A stretch of 64,000 nucleotides of DNA, from assembly GCA_035275065.1 (NCBI GenBank), contig DATENM010000028.1, positions 1 through 64,000 on the forward strand, in the 5' to 3' direction. Positions within the stretch are counted from its first letter, which is position 1. Each line of letters begins with the position of its first letter. Source of the stretch: Blastocatellia bacterium (GTDB lineage Bacteria > Acidobacteriota > Blastocatellia > UBA7656). Shown in pieces: positions 33,100 to 41,604 of the stretch. The notes under the pieces were generated by a model. That model did not search any database, had not been told where the DNA came from, and saw only the letters and a program-made list of their open reading frames with translations. The translations under genes were made by a program, and so were the position numbers.

Positions 33100-33318
33100 C
33101 GCCCTGAAAGGGCGATAGTCAATAGCTGGTGGCGTTGCCACCGGAACGGAATGCCACCGGAACGGATAGACCATGACAATCTGACCCTGAAGGGGTCACA
33201 GTTCCTGACCGGCGACTGTGACCCTTTCAGGGTCGGTGTTTATCTCACTATGGCTTCCGGTGGGGTTGAATCCGGTGGCGTTGCCACCGGCTATTGACTT
33301 CATCCCCTGCGGGGATGT
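33100..33318. repeat. Composite inverted repeats between convergent genes
   Basis: The outer arms, 33118-33144 and 33272-33298, pair at about 24 of 27 positions, and each contains the small palindrome GGTGGC-GTT-GCCACC. The inner arms, 33184-33202 and 33215-33233, pair at 18 of 19 (ACCCTGAAGGGGTCACAGT against ACTGTGACCCTTTCAGGGT). Flanking short palindromes are GCCCTGAAAGGGC near 33101 and CATCCCCTGCGGGGATG at 33301. The whole gap between the DUF1501 gene and the convergent dehydrogenase subunit gene is built of these. Confidence 0.85.
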
Positions 33319-33323
33319 TTGGG

Positions 33324-33983
33324 CTATGACTCGGTTCGCACGTCGAAGCCGACGAACTCTTTGATCGGCACGTTGCCTTTGTATTCCATCTCCTGATGAA
33401 TGCCGATCTTCGACGAGTAGTAAGCGTGGGCGGTGCGGCGCTTGATCTCGCCAAAGAAACGCTCTTCCGGCTTCTTCGGGTCTTTCTCGTTCTTCGAGAT
33501 GGCTGTCAGCACCGCGATGCGCTGTTCCGCTGTCGCCTGCATGAAGGGCTTGGCGTTGATCTCCTGCGAGACCGCGTCAATCGCTTTCAAGCCTTCGCGC
33601 CACTGGGCCTTCGGCTCTTCCGTCCACGACTCGGCCAGCCGCGCGTCAATGTAAGCGGCACACTGGGCGGCGCGCGCGCCCGGCGAATGCTCGTCGGCGG
33701 GGATAATCAATTCGCTGATCTCGTCCACCATCGCGAACTCTTCGGGCGTGAAAAAGAGCGGCGCTTTTGCCGGCACGGCGCTTTCGGTCGCGGCCCCCGC
33801 CGCGTTGGCCAATCCGACGAGCGGAATGCTGATGGCCGCCGTGGCGGTCAGCTTCAACATGTCGCGACGGGTGACGTTCGTTGCGTCGCCGCTGGCGCTG
33901 TCCTGTCCGTCAACCTTTGGTTTTGCCGCTGCGTTCTCAGCGTCACTTTCTTCGATCCGCAACCCGCTATCCACTATCCGCAT
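33324..33983 (-). CDS. Gluconate 2-dehydrogenase subunit 3-like Tat protein
   Basis: A 219-residue small subunit of GMC-type membrane dehydrogenases (gluconate or fructose dehydrogenase family). It has a twin-arginine export signal (NVTRRDMLKLTATAAIS), but only after an unusual 38-residue N-terminal extension. The mature part shows FFTPEEFAMVDEISELIIPADEHSPGA, the family signature, and FFGEIKRRTAHAYYSSKIG. It starts one base after the stop of the GMC flavoprotein gene (TAA-A-ATG), so the two are co-translated, and it exports the partner by hitch-hiking. The first 28 bases are a 7-nt word array (GCGGATA, GTGGATA, GCGGGTT, GCGGATC), suggesting repeat-derived coding sequence. Confidence 0.88.
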   Translation of the reverse strand: MRIVDSGLRIEESDAENAAAKPKVDGQDSASGDATNVTRRDMLKLTATAAISIPLVGLANAAGAATESAVPAKAPLFFTPEEFAMVDEISELIIPADEHSPGARAAQCAAYIDARLAESWTEEPKAQWREGLKAIDAVSQEINAKPFMQATAEQRIAVLTAISKNEKDPKKPEERFFGEIKRRTAHAYYSSKIGIHQEMEYKGNVPIKEFVGFDVRTES

Positions 33984-33984
33984 T

Positions 33985-35778
33985 TTAGAGGTTTCCTTTC
34001 TTGAACTCGTCGGCGAGGTGATCGCACGAGCGCCAGGCGAGCGCCATAATCGTCCACGTTGGGTTCTGGCACGAGGCGCTGACGTGGCTGCTGCCATCCA
34101 CGACGAAGAGGTTCTTGACATCATGCGACTGTTGAAACTGGTTCAGCACCGAAGTCTTCGGGTCCGCGCCCATGCGCGCCGTGCCCAGCTCGTGGATTGA
34201 CCAGCCTTCCGTAAGCACCGTGCGGTTGACGCCGATGATCTCGATGCCGGCGGCCTCGAACATCTCTTGCGCCGTCGCCGCCATGTCTTTGGCCATCTTG
34301 TGCTCGTTGTCGCCGAACTTGTAATGGAAGCGCAGCGACGGCACGCCCCACTTATCTTTCACCTCAGGGTCGAGGTCAACGTAATTCTCATAACGCGACA
34401 GCACTTCGCCGAACGCGCCCATCTCGATGAACGCGCCGGCGTACTCGCGCACGCTCGTCTTGTAGCCCTTGCCGAAGCCCGGCGTCTCGAACGCATTGTA
34501 CGGGAAGATCTGCGTGCCGCTGCCGCCTTCAAAGCCATAGCCGCGGATGAAGTCGGCGTGCTTGTCCGTCAGGTTGCGGAAGCGCGGGACATAAAAGCTG
34601 CCCGGTCGCCCGTCATCATTGGTGCGTGGCTTGGCGATTTGATCTTTGACCAGCCCGGTGACGCCCGGCCCCATGATGTGCTCGCAGAAATTATGGCCGA
34701 CGTGATTGCTTGAATTGCCGATGCCGTTCGGGTACTTCTCCGACTTCGACAGCAGCAGCAAGCGCGCCGATTCCAACGTCGAAGCGGCAATGACTACGAC
34801 TTTGGCTTTCGCCTCGTAGGTCTTGCCGGTCTCTGAATCAATGAAGCTGACGCCCGAGGCTTTGCCGGTGTTCTTATCGACGGTGATTTCGCGGGCGATG
34901 GCGTTGGTGCGCAACGTCAGCTTGCCCGTATCCATCGCCGGGTAGATCAGCCCGGTCGGCGAATCAAAGGCCGCGTGAATGTCGCAGCCGCCCGCCCGGC
35001 GGTTGCACGCGCCGCGACCGTAACAGCGGCTGCGATACTGGTTGTGCTTCAACCCGTCGGTGGTGACGCCGGCGCGATAAGGCGTCAAGACGCGGCCCAT
35101 CTTCTTGAGGCCGGCGCGCAGCTTCATCTCGGCAGCCGTCAAGCGCACGGGGCGTTGAAAGAGGCTGTCGGGCAGGTGCGGCAGGTTCTCTTTGACGCCT
35201 GATATGCCGAGGTAGAGATCAACTTTGTCGTAGTAAGGCGCGATGTCTTTGTACGCGATGGGCCAGTCTTCGCCGTAACCGTCATGGGTTTTGGCCTTGA
35301 AGTCGTAATCCGAAAGCCGCAGCGCCAGCCGCCCCCAGATGTTCGTCTTGCCGCCTAAGACGCGCGCCCGCACCCAGGCATAATTCGTCCCGGTGTATGG
35401 GTGGTCGCGCTCGTCAACGACGATGTTCTTGCTGTAATCCGAGCCGCCCCAGCCCTGCACATAAGAATAGACGTGATTGAATTTCATGTCCTTGCCATAG
35501 GGCGGCTGGCGGATGTTGTATTCGTTGAACGACAGCGCGTGCGAGTCGGGCGGCATCTGACCGCGGCGCGGGTGGTCGTAGGGCCACTCCATCGATTTCA
35601 GTTCTTTTTCGACGTTGAGTTTTTTGCCGGCTTCGAGCAGCAGGACTTTCATGCCGCGCGAAGTCAGTACGTGCGCCGCCATGCCGCCCGCCGCGCCGCT
35701 GCCGACGACGACGGCATCATAGACGGTCTTCAAATCGGCCTGGGGCTGCGCTTGCGGGACGAGACGAATCAGACTCAT
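33985..35778 (-). CDS. GMC-family FAD oxidoreductase (gluconate dehydrogenase flavoprotein-like)
   Basis: A 597-residue flavoprotein that oxidises an alcohol or sugar, passing electrons to the respiratory chain. The FAD-binding motif is VVVGSGAAGGMAAHVL, followed by ARVLGGKTNIWGRLALR, the GRGACNRRAGGCDIH cysteine-rich loop, HELGTARMGADPKTSVLN and the C-terminal VDGSSHVSASCQNPTWTIMALA with its conserved H and N. It has no signal of its own; the Tat signal is on the partner subunit encoded next. GAGAGGG before the ATG fixes the start. A cytochrome subunit is not nearby, so the electron acceptor is unknown. Confidence 0.93.
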   Translation of the reverse strand: MSLIRLVPQAQPQADLKTVYDAVVVGSGAAGGMAAHVLTSRGMKVLLLEAGKKLNVEKELKSMEWPYDHPRRGQMPPDSHALSFNEYNIRQPPYGKDMKFNHVYSYVQGWGGSDYSKNIVVDERDHPYTGTNYAWVRARVLGGKTNIWGRLALRLSDYDFKAKTHDGYGEDWPIAYKDIAPYYDKVDLYLGISGVKENLPHLPDSLFQRPVRLTAAEMKLRAGLKKMGRVLTPYRAGVTTDGLKHNQYRSRCYGRGACNRRAGGCDIHAAFDSPTGLIYPAMDTGKLTLRTNAIAREITVDKNTGKASGVSFIDSETGKTYEAKAKVVVIAASTLESARLLLLSKSEKYPNGIGNSSNHVGHNFCEHIMGPGVTGLVKDQIAKPRTNDDGRPGSFYVPRFRNLTDKHADFIRGYGFEGGSGTQIFPYNAFETPGFGKGYKTSVREYAGAFIEMGAFGEVLSRYENYVDLDPEVKDKWGVPSLRFHYKFGDNEHKMAKDMAATAQEMFEAAGIEIIGVNRTVLTEGWSIHELGTARMGADPKTSVLNQFQQSHDVKNLFVVDGSSHVSASCQNPTWTIMALAWRSCDHLADEFKKGNL

Positions 35779-36153
35779 TGCACCCTCTCAGTTCTCAAGA
35801 TTGTTTAGCTGAATCAGGACTGGATAGCCCAAGAAAGCCTATGGCCAATGGCTCCGGCTGTCAAGCGCGTTGGCCGAAGCGTGGGCGTGACGGCACATCC
35901 ATTGCACACCTAGCCAGGGGGCGAGCAGGACGCCGGTTTATGTACATGATCGGTGCAGGAAGCGCGACACTTGTTCTGAAAGGATATGCCGCCGCGTATC
36001 TTTGAAGCGCTGAAGCCGGGCGGCAGACCGACGTAACCGGCAGCGCCCGGTCGTCGTACTTAATTAAAGAGCGCAAACCATATTAGCGCGGCGCATGGGT
36101 CATCGAATCACCGCGACCCGGGACGCCGCGCGATGCGTTTGGGAGAACCGATT
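35779..36153. other. Divergent promoter region between the GMC gene and RND operon
   Basis: No gene is visible in this gap. It must hold promoters for both divergent units. On the plus strand GTAACC (36033-36038) is followed after exactly 16 bases by CGTACT (36055-36060), the layout of an ECF-type promoter, about 95 bases before the efflux start. A TTAATTAA palindrome lies at about 36060-36067. These are suggestions only. Confidence 0.35.
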
Positions 36154-37452
36154 ATGCAGAGCAACGATTTTAAGAAAACCCTCCAGCGATTACGAATTCC
36201 CGATTATAAAATCATCATTCGGCGGCTGGGGCGACGCGGCTTGATTGCCGCGGCGACGCTCGCTGCGGTTATCGTCGGCTCGATTCTTTTTTCAGGCGTC
36301 TTCACCAAGAAGCAGCAGGCCGCGGGACAGTCCCAGCAGCCGCCCGCCGTGCCCGTAGCAGCAACCCAGGTGACGCTTGAGACCGTGCCGCTACAGGTCA
36401 GCGCCATAGGCCGCGCCGAGCCGGCTTCGACCGTGTCGGTCACGTCGCAGACCGAAGGACAGATCACCCGGGTCAACTTCACCGAAGGCCAGTTCGTCAA
36501 GAAAGGCGACTTGCTCTTTAATATTGATCCGCGCTCGACGCAGGCCAATCTGGCGGGCGCGGCGGCCAACCAGGCGCGCGCCGTCAACGAACAGCGGCAG
36601 GCGCAGGCTAATCTGGCTAAAGACCAGGCGCAGGCGCAGACCGCCGCCGTGCAGGCGCAGCGTTACGAGTACCTCTCCAAACAGGGCGTTGTTTCCAAAG
36701 AGCAGTATGACCAGGTGCGCACCAACGCCGAGGCGCTCGCGGCGGTCGTCAAGGCGGATCAAGCGGCGGTCGCCAGTTCCCGCGATGCCGTCAAAGCCGC
36801 GCAAGCCGCCGTGCAGTCGTCGGCGGTCGAGGCGAGCTATACAGAGATTCGCGCGCCGATTGACGGGCGGACCGGCAGCCTGATGATTCATCAGGGCAAT
36901 GTCGTCAAAGCCAATGACCCGAATCCGCTGGTGGTTATCAATCAGGTCACGCCGATCAATGTCACCTTCTCGGTGCCGGAAACCCAGTTGCCCGAGATCA
37001 AGCGTTACATGGCGGCGGGCGCGGTGCCGGTCACAGGCACCCTCCCCAATGACGCGGGCCCGCCCGAACAGGGCACCCTGACTTTTGTCGATAACGCCGT
37101 AGACCCGGCGACCGGCACCGTGAAGATGAAAGCGACCTTCGCGAACGCGCAACAGCGACTGTGGCCCGGCCAGTTCGTCAACGTCGCGGTGACGTTGACC
37201 TCGCAGGCGAATGCCACGGTCGTGCCTTCGGTGGCGGTGCAGACCGGCCAGCAGGGCACTTACGTCTTCGTCGTCAAAGACGACCAGACGGTCGAGATGC
37301 GCAAGGTTGTGGTGCAGCGCACCGCGGGCGAAAAGAGCATCATCGCCAGCGGCCTTGAGCCCGGCGAAACCGTCGTCACCGATGGCCAGTTGCGCTTGCG
37401 TCCCGGTAGCCGTGTGCGGGTCACGGAAAACGCCGGACAGGACAATCCGTAG
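36154..37452 (+). CDS. RND efflux periplasmic adaptor (membrane fusion protein)
   Basis: A 432-residue adaptor anchored by one N-terminal helix (GLIAAATLAAVIVGSILF). Order: lipoyl half-motif (GQITRVNFTEGQFVKKGDLLFNID), alpha-hairpin of about 100 residues rich in A and Q, second lipoyl half (ASYTEIRAPIDGRTGSL), beta-barrel (INVTFSVPETQLPEI) and membrane-proximal domain (VRKVVVQRTAGEK-like, GLEPGETVVTDGQLRLRPG). It links the inner-membrane RND pump encoded next to an outer-membrane channel, which is not encoded here. The ATG at 36154 has GGGAG eight bases upstream; an upstream ATG at 36133 adds seven residues. Confidence 0.93.
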   Translation: MQSNDFKKTLQRLRIPDYKIIIRRLGRRGLIAAATLAAVIVGSILFSGVFTKKQQAAGQSQQPPAVPVAATQVTLETVPLQVSAIGRAEPASTVSVTSQTEGQITRVNFTEGQFVKKGDLLFNIDPRSTQANLAGAAANQARAVNEQRQAQANLAKDQAQAQTAAVQAQRYEYLSKQGVVSKEQYDQVRTNAEALAAVVKADQAAVASSRDAVKAAQAAVQSSAVEASYTEIRAPIDGRTGSLMIHQGNVVKANDPNPLVVINQVTPINVTFSVPETQLPEIKRYMAAGAVPVTGTLPNDAGPPEQGTLTFVDNAVDPATGTVKMKATFANAQQRLWPGQFVNVAVTLTSQANATVVPSVAVQTGQQGTYVFVVKDDQTVEMRKVVVQRTAGEKSIIASGLEPGETVVTDGQLRLRPGSRVRVTENAGQDNP

Positions 37453-37454
37453 AG

Positions 37455-37559
37455 AGTGACAGGTGACAAGTGACAAGTGACAAGAGGGCTGCGCCTGCCG
37501 CAGCGTTCGAGGAGATCGAGTGACAACGTCTTGTCACTCGTCACTTGTCACTTGTCACT
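37455..37559 (+). repeat. Inverted repeat of 7-nt GTGACRR words inside the RND operon
   Basis: The left arm 37455-37484 reads GTGACAG, GTGACAA, GTGACAA, GTGACAA. The right arm 37530-37559, on the minus strand, reads GTGACAA, GTGACAA, GTGACGA, GTGACAA. The arms match at 28 of 30 positions. The element lies between two genes that must be co-expressed, so the mRNA would carry a 30-bp stem. It could serve as a processing or stability element that sets the adaptor:pump ratio. Confidence 0.9.
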
Positions 37560-37571
37560 ATCGGGGAAGTT

Positions 37572-40500
37572 ATGAACATCGCCAGTCTCTTCATCCGCCG
37601 CCCGATTACGACGGGCCTCATCTGGGCGGGCATCCTCATATTCGGAATCATGGGTTATCGCCTGCTGCCCGTAAGCGAGCTGCCTAACGTTGATTACCCG
37701 ACGATCAACATCAGCGCCAGCCTGCCGGGCGCAAGCCCCGAAACCATGGCCTCGTCGGTGGCGACGCCGCTCGAAAAACAGCTCTCGACCATCGCCGGCA
37801 TCGATAACATGACCTCGACGAGCGCCCAGAGCTCGACCTCGATTGTCGTGCAGTTCAACTTGAGCCGTGACATTGACGCGGCGGCGCAGGACGTTCAAGC
37901 CGCCATCGCCCGCGCCTCGCGGCAATTGCCGACCGAGATGCCGACGCCGCCATCATTTCAAAAGGTCAACCCGGCGGACGCGCCGGTCTTGTTCCTGGCC
38001 TTGAGCTCGCCGACGCTGCCGCTTTCAACCGTAGACGAATATGCCGAGTCGCAACTGGCGCAGCGCATCTCGATGATCAACGGCGTCGCGCAAGTCTCCG
38101 TCTACGGCTCGCAGAAGTACGCCGTGCGCATCCAGCTCGACCCGAATCAACTGGCGTCGCGCGGCATCAGCATGGATCAAGTGCAGCAGGCCGTCGCGCA
38201 GTCGAACGCCAACCTGCCCACGGGAACGCTCGATGGCCCGAATAAATCTTTGCGCATCGCGGCGAACGGCCAGCTTCAGACTGCCGATCAGTACCGGCCC
38301 ATCATCGTCGCTTATCAGAACGGCTCGCCGGTGCGCCTGAGCGAGCTGGGCCGCGTGCTCGACAGTGTGCAGAGCGACAAGGTGGCGAGCTGGTTTAACG
38401 ACGAGCGCGCCATCGTGCTGGCCATCCAGCGCCAGCCCGGCACCAACACCGTCGAAGTCGTGGATAACGTTAAGAAGATCCTGCCGACCTTCCGCGAGCA
38501 GATGCCGGCGTCGGTCGATTTGAACATTCTATTCGACCGCTCGCAGAGCATCCGCGAATCGATCAGCGATGTGAAGTTCACGCTGGCGCTGACGGTCTTC
38601 CTGGTCGTGCTGGTGATCTTTCTCTTCCTGCGCAACCTGTCGGCGACGATCATCCCCAGCCTGGCCGTGCCGATGTCGCTGTTCGGCACCTTCGCGGTGA
38701 TGTACCTGCTCGGCTTCACGATGGACAATCTATCGATGATGGCGCTGACGCTATCGGTTGGCTTCGTCGTTGACGACGCCATCGTCATGCTGGAAAACAT
38801 CGTGCGCCACGTCGAGCTGGGCGAGCGCCCGTTTCAGGCGGCGCTCAAGGGCGCGAAAGAGATCGGCTTTACCATCGTTTCGATGACCATCAGCCTGGCC
38901 GCCGTCTTCATTCCCGTGCTGTTTATGGGCGGCATCCTGGGTCGCTTGCTGAATGAATTCGCCGTGACGATTATGGCGGCGATTCTGGTTTCGGGCCTGG
39001 TGTCGCTGACGCTGACGCCGATGCTCGGCAGCCGCTTCCTGCGCGCACACAAAGGCGAGCGGCACGGTCGGCTCTACCAAATGTCCGAGCGCGTCTTTGA
39101 TGGCATGCTGGCGGCTTATCGCTGGACGCTCAGGCATGTGATGGCGCACCGGGCCGCGACGATGGCGGTTTCAGGTCTGATCCTCGTGGCGACGATTTAT
39201 CTCTTCGACAAGATTCCCAAGGGCTTCATCCCCAGCGAAGACACGGGGCAGATCAACGCCACCACCGAAGCGGCGCAGGACATCTCGTTTGAATCGATGG
39301 TCAAGCACCAGCAACAGGCCGCCGCCATCATTCAACAAGACCCGAACGTCGAAGCCTTCATGTCGTCGGTCGGTTCAGGCGGCGCCAACTCAACGTCGAA
39401 CAATGGGCGCTTCCTGATCCGTCTGAAGCCGCGCGGCGAGCGCCGCTTGAGCGCCGACGAAGTCATTCAAGAGCTGCGCCCGAAACTGTCGCGCATTCCC
39501 GGCCTGAACGTTTACCTGTCGAACCCACCGGCAATCAACGTCGGAGGCCGCACCAGCAAAGGCCAGTACCAGTTCACCCTGCAATCGGCAGACAACCGCG
39601 AGCTGTACGAGGCCGCGCCGCGCGTCGAAGAGACGCTGCGCCAACTGCCCATCTTGCAGGACGTGACCACGGACTTGCAGATCACCAGCCCGCAGGTGAC
39701 CGTCGAGATGGATCGCGACAAGGCGCAATCCCTGGGCATCTCGGCCATCCAGTTGGAGAGCGCGCTCTACAGCGCCTACGCGCAGCGGCAGGTGACGACC
39801 ATCTACACGCCGAGCAATCAGTACTGGGTGCTGATGGAAGTCGCGCCCGAATACGAAGCCGACCCGGCGGCGCTCAGCCTGCTCTACGTCAAGACTGCGA
39901 GCGGCCAGCAAGTGCCGCTCGGCACGGTGGCGACCTTGAAGCCCAGCGTCGGGCCGTTGACCGTTAATCACTCTGGCCAGTTGCCGTCGGTGACGGTCTC
40001 GTTCAACCTCAAGCCCGGCGTATCGATTGGCGATGCGGTCAATCAGGTGCAGCAGACGGTCGGCCAGATGAAGCTGCCGGAAACGATCAGCACGTCGTTT
40101 CAAGGGACGGCGCAGGTCTTCCAATCGTCGCTTCAAGGGTTGGGGATGTTGCTGCTCGTCGCGGTGCTGGTGATTTATATCGTGCTCGGCATTCTCTACG
40201 AGAGCTTGATTCACCCGCTGACGATTCTATCGGGCTTGCCTTCTGCCGGGTTCGGGGCGCTGCTGACGCTGATGGTTTTCGGCGTCGATTTGAATATTTA
40301 TGCGTTTGTCGGTTTGGTGATGTTGATCGGCATCGTTAAGAAGAACGCCATCATGATGATTGACTTCGCGCTCGAAGCGCAGCGCAACGAAGGCAAGTCG
40401 CCCGAAGAGGCGATCTTTGAAGGCAGCCTGATGCGCTTCCGCCCGATTATGATGACGACGATGGCGGCGCTGCTCGGCACGCTGCCGATTGCTTTAGGGC

Positions 40501-40691
40501 TGGGCGCGGGCGCGGAATCGCGGCGGCCTCTGGGCTTATCGGTAGTCGGCGGCCTGCTGGTCTCGCAACTGCTGACGCTCTACATCACGCCGGTCGTCTA
40601 TGTTTACATGGAGCAGTTCAAGGATTGGACGACTCATCTGTTCAAGCGCCACCCGCACCCGCCCGCGATTGAATCGCCGGCAGGCGATTAG
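37572..40691 (+). CDS. RND multidrug efflux transporter, HAE1 family
   Basis: A 1039-residue AcrB/MdtB-type inner-membrane pump driven by protons. The N-terminal helix (MNIASLFIRRPITTGLIW) is followed by two large periplasmic loops (porter and docking domains) and twelve helices. TM4 carries VGFVVDDAIVMLENIVRH with the paired aspartates of the proton relay, and TM10 has a lysine in GIVKKNAIMMIDFALEA. It ends with a normal C-terminal helix. Homology and GGGGAAG upstream place the start at 37572, while the longer reading frame enters the repeat. The HAE1 type predicts export of hydrophobic or amphiphilic drugs. Confidence 0.96.
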   Translation: MNIASLFIRRPITTGLIWAGILIFGIMGYRLLPVSELPNVDYPTINISASLPGASPETMASSVATPLEKQLSTIAGIDNMTSTSAQSSTSIVVQFNLSRDIDAAAQDVQAAIARASRQLPTEMPTPPSFQKVNPADAPVLFLALSSPTLPLSTVDEYAESQLAQRISMINGVAQVSVYGSQKYAVRIQLDPNQLASRGISMDQVQQAVAQSNANLPTGTLDGPNKSLRIAANGQLQTADQYRPIIVAYQNGSPVRLSELGRVLDSVQSDKVASWFNDERAIVLAIQRQPGTNTVEVVDNVKKILPTFREQMPASVDLNILFDRSQSIRESISDVKFTLALTVFLVVLVIFLFLRNLSATIIPSLAVPMSLFGTFAVMYLLGFTMDNLSMMALTLSVGFVVDDAIVMLENIVRHVELGERPFQAALKGAKEIGFTIVSMTISLAAVFIPVLFMGGILGRLLNEFAVTIMAAILVSGLVSLTLTPMLGSRFLRAHKGERHGRLYQMSERVFDGMLAAYRWTLRHVMAHRAATMAVSGLILVATIYLFDKIPKGFIPSEDTGQINATTEAAQDISFESMVKHQQQAAAIIQQDPNVEAFMSSVGSGGANSTSNNGRFLIRLKPRGERRLSADEVIQELRPKLSRIPGLNVYLSNPPAINVGGRTSKGQYQFTLQSADNRELYEAAPRVEETLRQLPILQDVTTDLQITSPQVTVEMDRDKAQSLGISAIQLESALYSAYAQRQVTTIYTPSNQYWVLMEVAPEYEADPAALSLLYVKTASGQQVPLGTVATLKPSVGPLTVNHSGQLPSVTVSFNLKPGVSIGDAVNQVQQTVGQMKLPETISTSFQGTAQVFQSSLQGLGMLLLVAVLVIYIVLGILYESLIHPLTILSGLPSAGFGALLTLMVFGVDLNIYAFVGLVMLIGIVKKNAIMMIDFALEAQRNEGKSPEEAIFEGSLMRFRPIMMTTMAALLGTLPIALGLGAGAESRRPLGLSVVGGLLVSQLLTLYITPVVYVYMEQFKDWTTHLFKRHPHPPAIESPAGD

Positions 40692-40700
40692 AGCAGTTTC

Positions 40701-40775
40701 GATCCGATGTGGCGCAAGGCGGTTAGCTTGCGCGAGCCCCTGCGCAAGCTAACCGCTTGCGCCACAAATCGGGTC
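40701..40775. repeat. Inverted repeat, GTGGCGCAAG family, between convergent genes
   Basis: The left arm 40706-40733 and right arm 40742-40766 are near-complementary (GATGTGGCGCAAGGCGGTTA and TAACCGCTTGCGCCACA). Outer GATCCGAT and ATCGGGTC extend the pairing into the stop codon of the ECF sigma gene. It is related to 26717-26782 and 56040-56105. Its position and symmetry would suit a bidirectional transcript end, although there is no T-run. Confidence 0.88.
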
Positions 40776-41460
40776 AGCTTGACTGCGGGGTGATCCTTTC
40801 GAGAACGCGCGCGACGAGGCGGTCACAGCGCGCGCCGTCGAACTGAAAGGCCGACGCGGTCGCCAGGCTGGTCTGGGCGGTGATCGTTTTGCGCAGCCGC
40901 GAGCGCGCGCGGTGCAGGCGCACTTTGACGGCCTCTTCACTGATGCCGAGACACTCGGCGGTCTCGGCTGTGCTCATCTCTTCAACCTCTCTGAGCATAA
41001 AGACCGAGCGGTAAGCCGCCGGCAGGCCGTTGATGGCGGCTTCCAGAATGATGCCGAGGGTGCGGATCAGCACCTCCTGTTCAGGGCTGGGCGTGTTGGA
41101 TACCGGCATCCTGTGATCCTCGCTCGCTTCCGTGTACGCGTCCATCTCGACAAGACGGCGGCGGCGGCGCAGCCGCGCCAATGATTCGTGAACGGCAATC
41201 TTCGTCAGCCAGGTGGCAAATCGCGCCCGGCCATCGAACTGATCAAGGTGCGTGTACGCGCGCACATAAGCGTCTTGCATCACGTCTTCGGCCTCACTGG
41301 GGTCGCCGAGGATCGAGTGCGAGACGCGAAAGAGCCGCCGGTTGTAGCGCCGCATGAGGATTTCAAACCATGCGGTGTCGCCAGCGCGCACGCGCTCGAC
41401 CACTTCTTCGTCCGAGAGCTTTTCCGCGCTCACAGGCACCGCGCTCACGTCTGCCATCAT
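40774..41460 (-). CDS. ECF RNA polymerase sigma factor
   Basis: A 228-residue sigma-70 factor of the ECF group with region 2 (WFEILMRRYNRRLFRVSHSI, DAYVRAYTHLDQF, FATWLTKIAVHESLARLRRR) and region 4 (LPAAYRSVFMLREVEEM, AECLGISEEAVKVRLHRARS). A C-terminal extension FQFDGARCDRLVARVLERI contains a single cysteine and is seen in ECF factors that lack a classical anti-sigma gene beside them; none is seen here. ATGs at 41460 and 41457 are both possible; GAGG lies upstream. A palindromic pair of promoter-like sites between this gene and the divergent membrane genes suggests autoregulation. Confidence 0.93.
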   Translation of the reverse strand: MMADVSAVPVSAEKLSDEEVVERVRAGDTAWFEILMRRYNRRLFRVSHSILGDPSEAEDVMQDAYVRAYTHLDQFDGRARFATWLTKIAVHESLARLRRRRRLVEMDAYTEASEDHRMPVSNTPSPEQEVLIRTLGIILEAAINGLPAAYRSVFMLREVEEMSTAETAECLGISEEAVKVRLHRARSRLRKTITAQTSLATASAFQFDGARCDRLVARVLERITPQSS

Positions 41461-41480
41461 TTCACTCTTCCTCTCATGAT

Positions 41481-41510
41481 AAAGAGTACGCCGCCGCCGA
41501 AAGGTTACAA
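41481..41510 (-). promoter_or_regulatory. ECF-type promoter candidate for the sigma gene
   Basis: Read on the minus strand the site is TTGTAACC, 16 bases, CTCTTT, ending about 20 bases before the sigma factor ATG. Its -35-like element is the mirror image of the one at 41532-41539. The identical -35, -10-like CTCT and spacing on both sides support a sigma factor regulating itself and its divergent neighbours. GTAACC as an ECF -35 element is known for Caulobacter SigF; the -10 here differs from that one. Confidence 0.6.
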
Positions 41511-41531
41511 GCCGTTTTTTATTTCTCCGGG

Positions 41532-41561
41532 TTGTAACCAATCGCCCGCCCGCGGCTCTGT
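41532..41561 (+). promoter_or_regulatory. ECF-type promoter candidate for the divergent membrane-protein genes
   Basis: TTGTAACC (41532-41539), then exactly 16 bases, then CTCTGT (41556-41561). It lies about 44 bases upstream of the GTG start at 41605. This is the plus-strand counterpart of the minus-strand site at 41481-41510; the two -35-like elements form the inverted repeat GGTTACAA/TTGTAACC separated by 21 bases. Confidence 0.6.
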
Positions 41562-41604
41562 ACCAGTGAAGCAATGCTCCAACATCTTCTGTGGGAGGAA
41601 GAAC

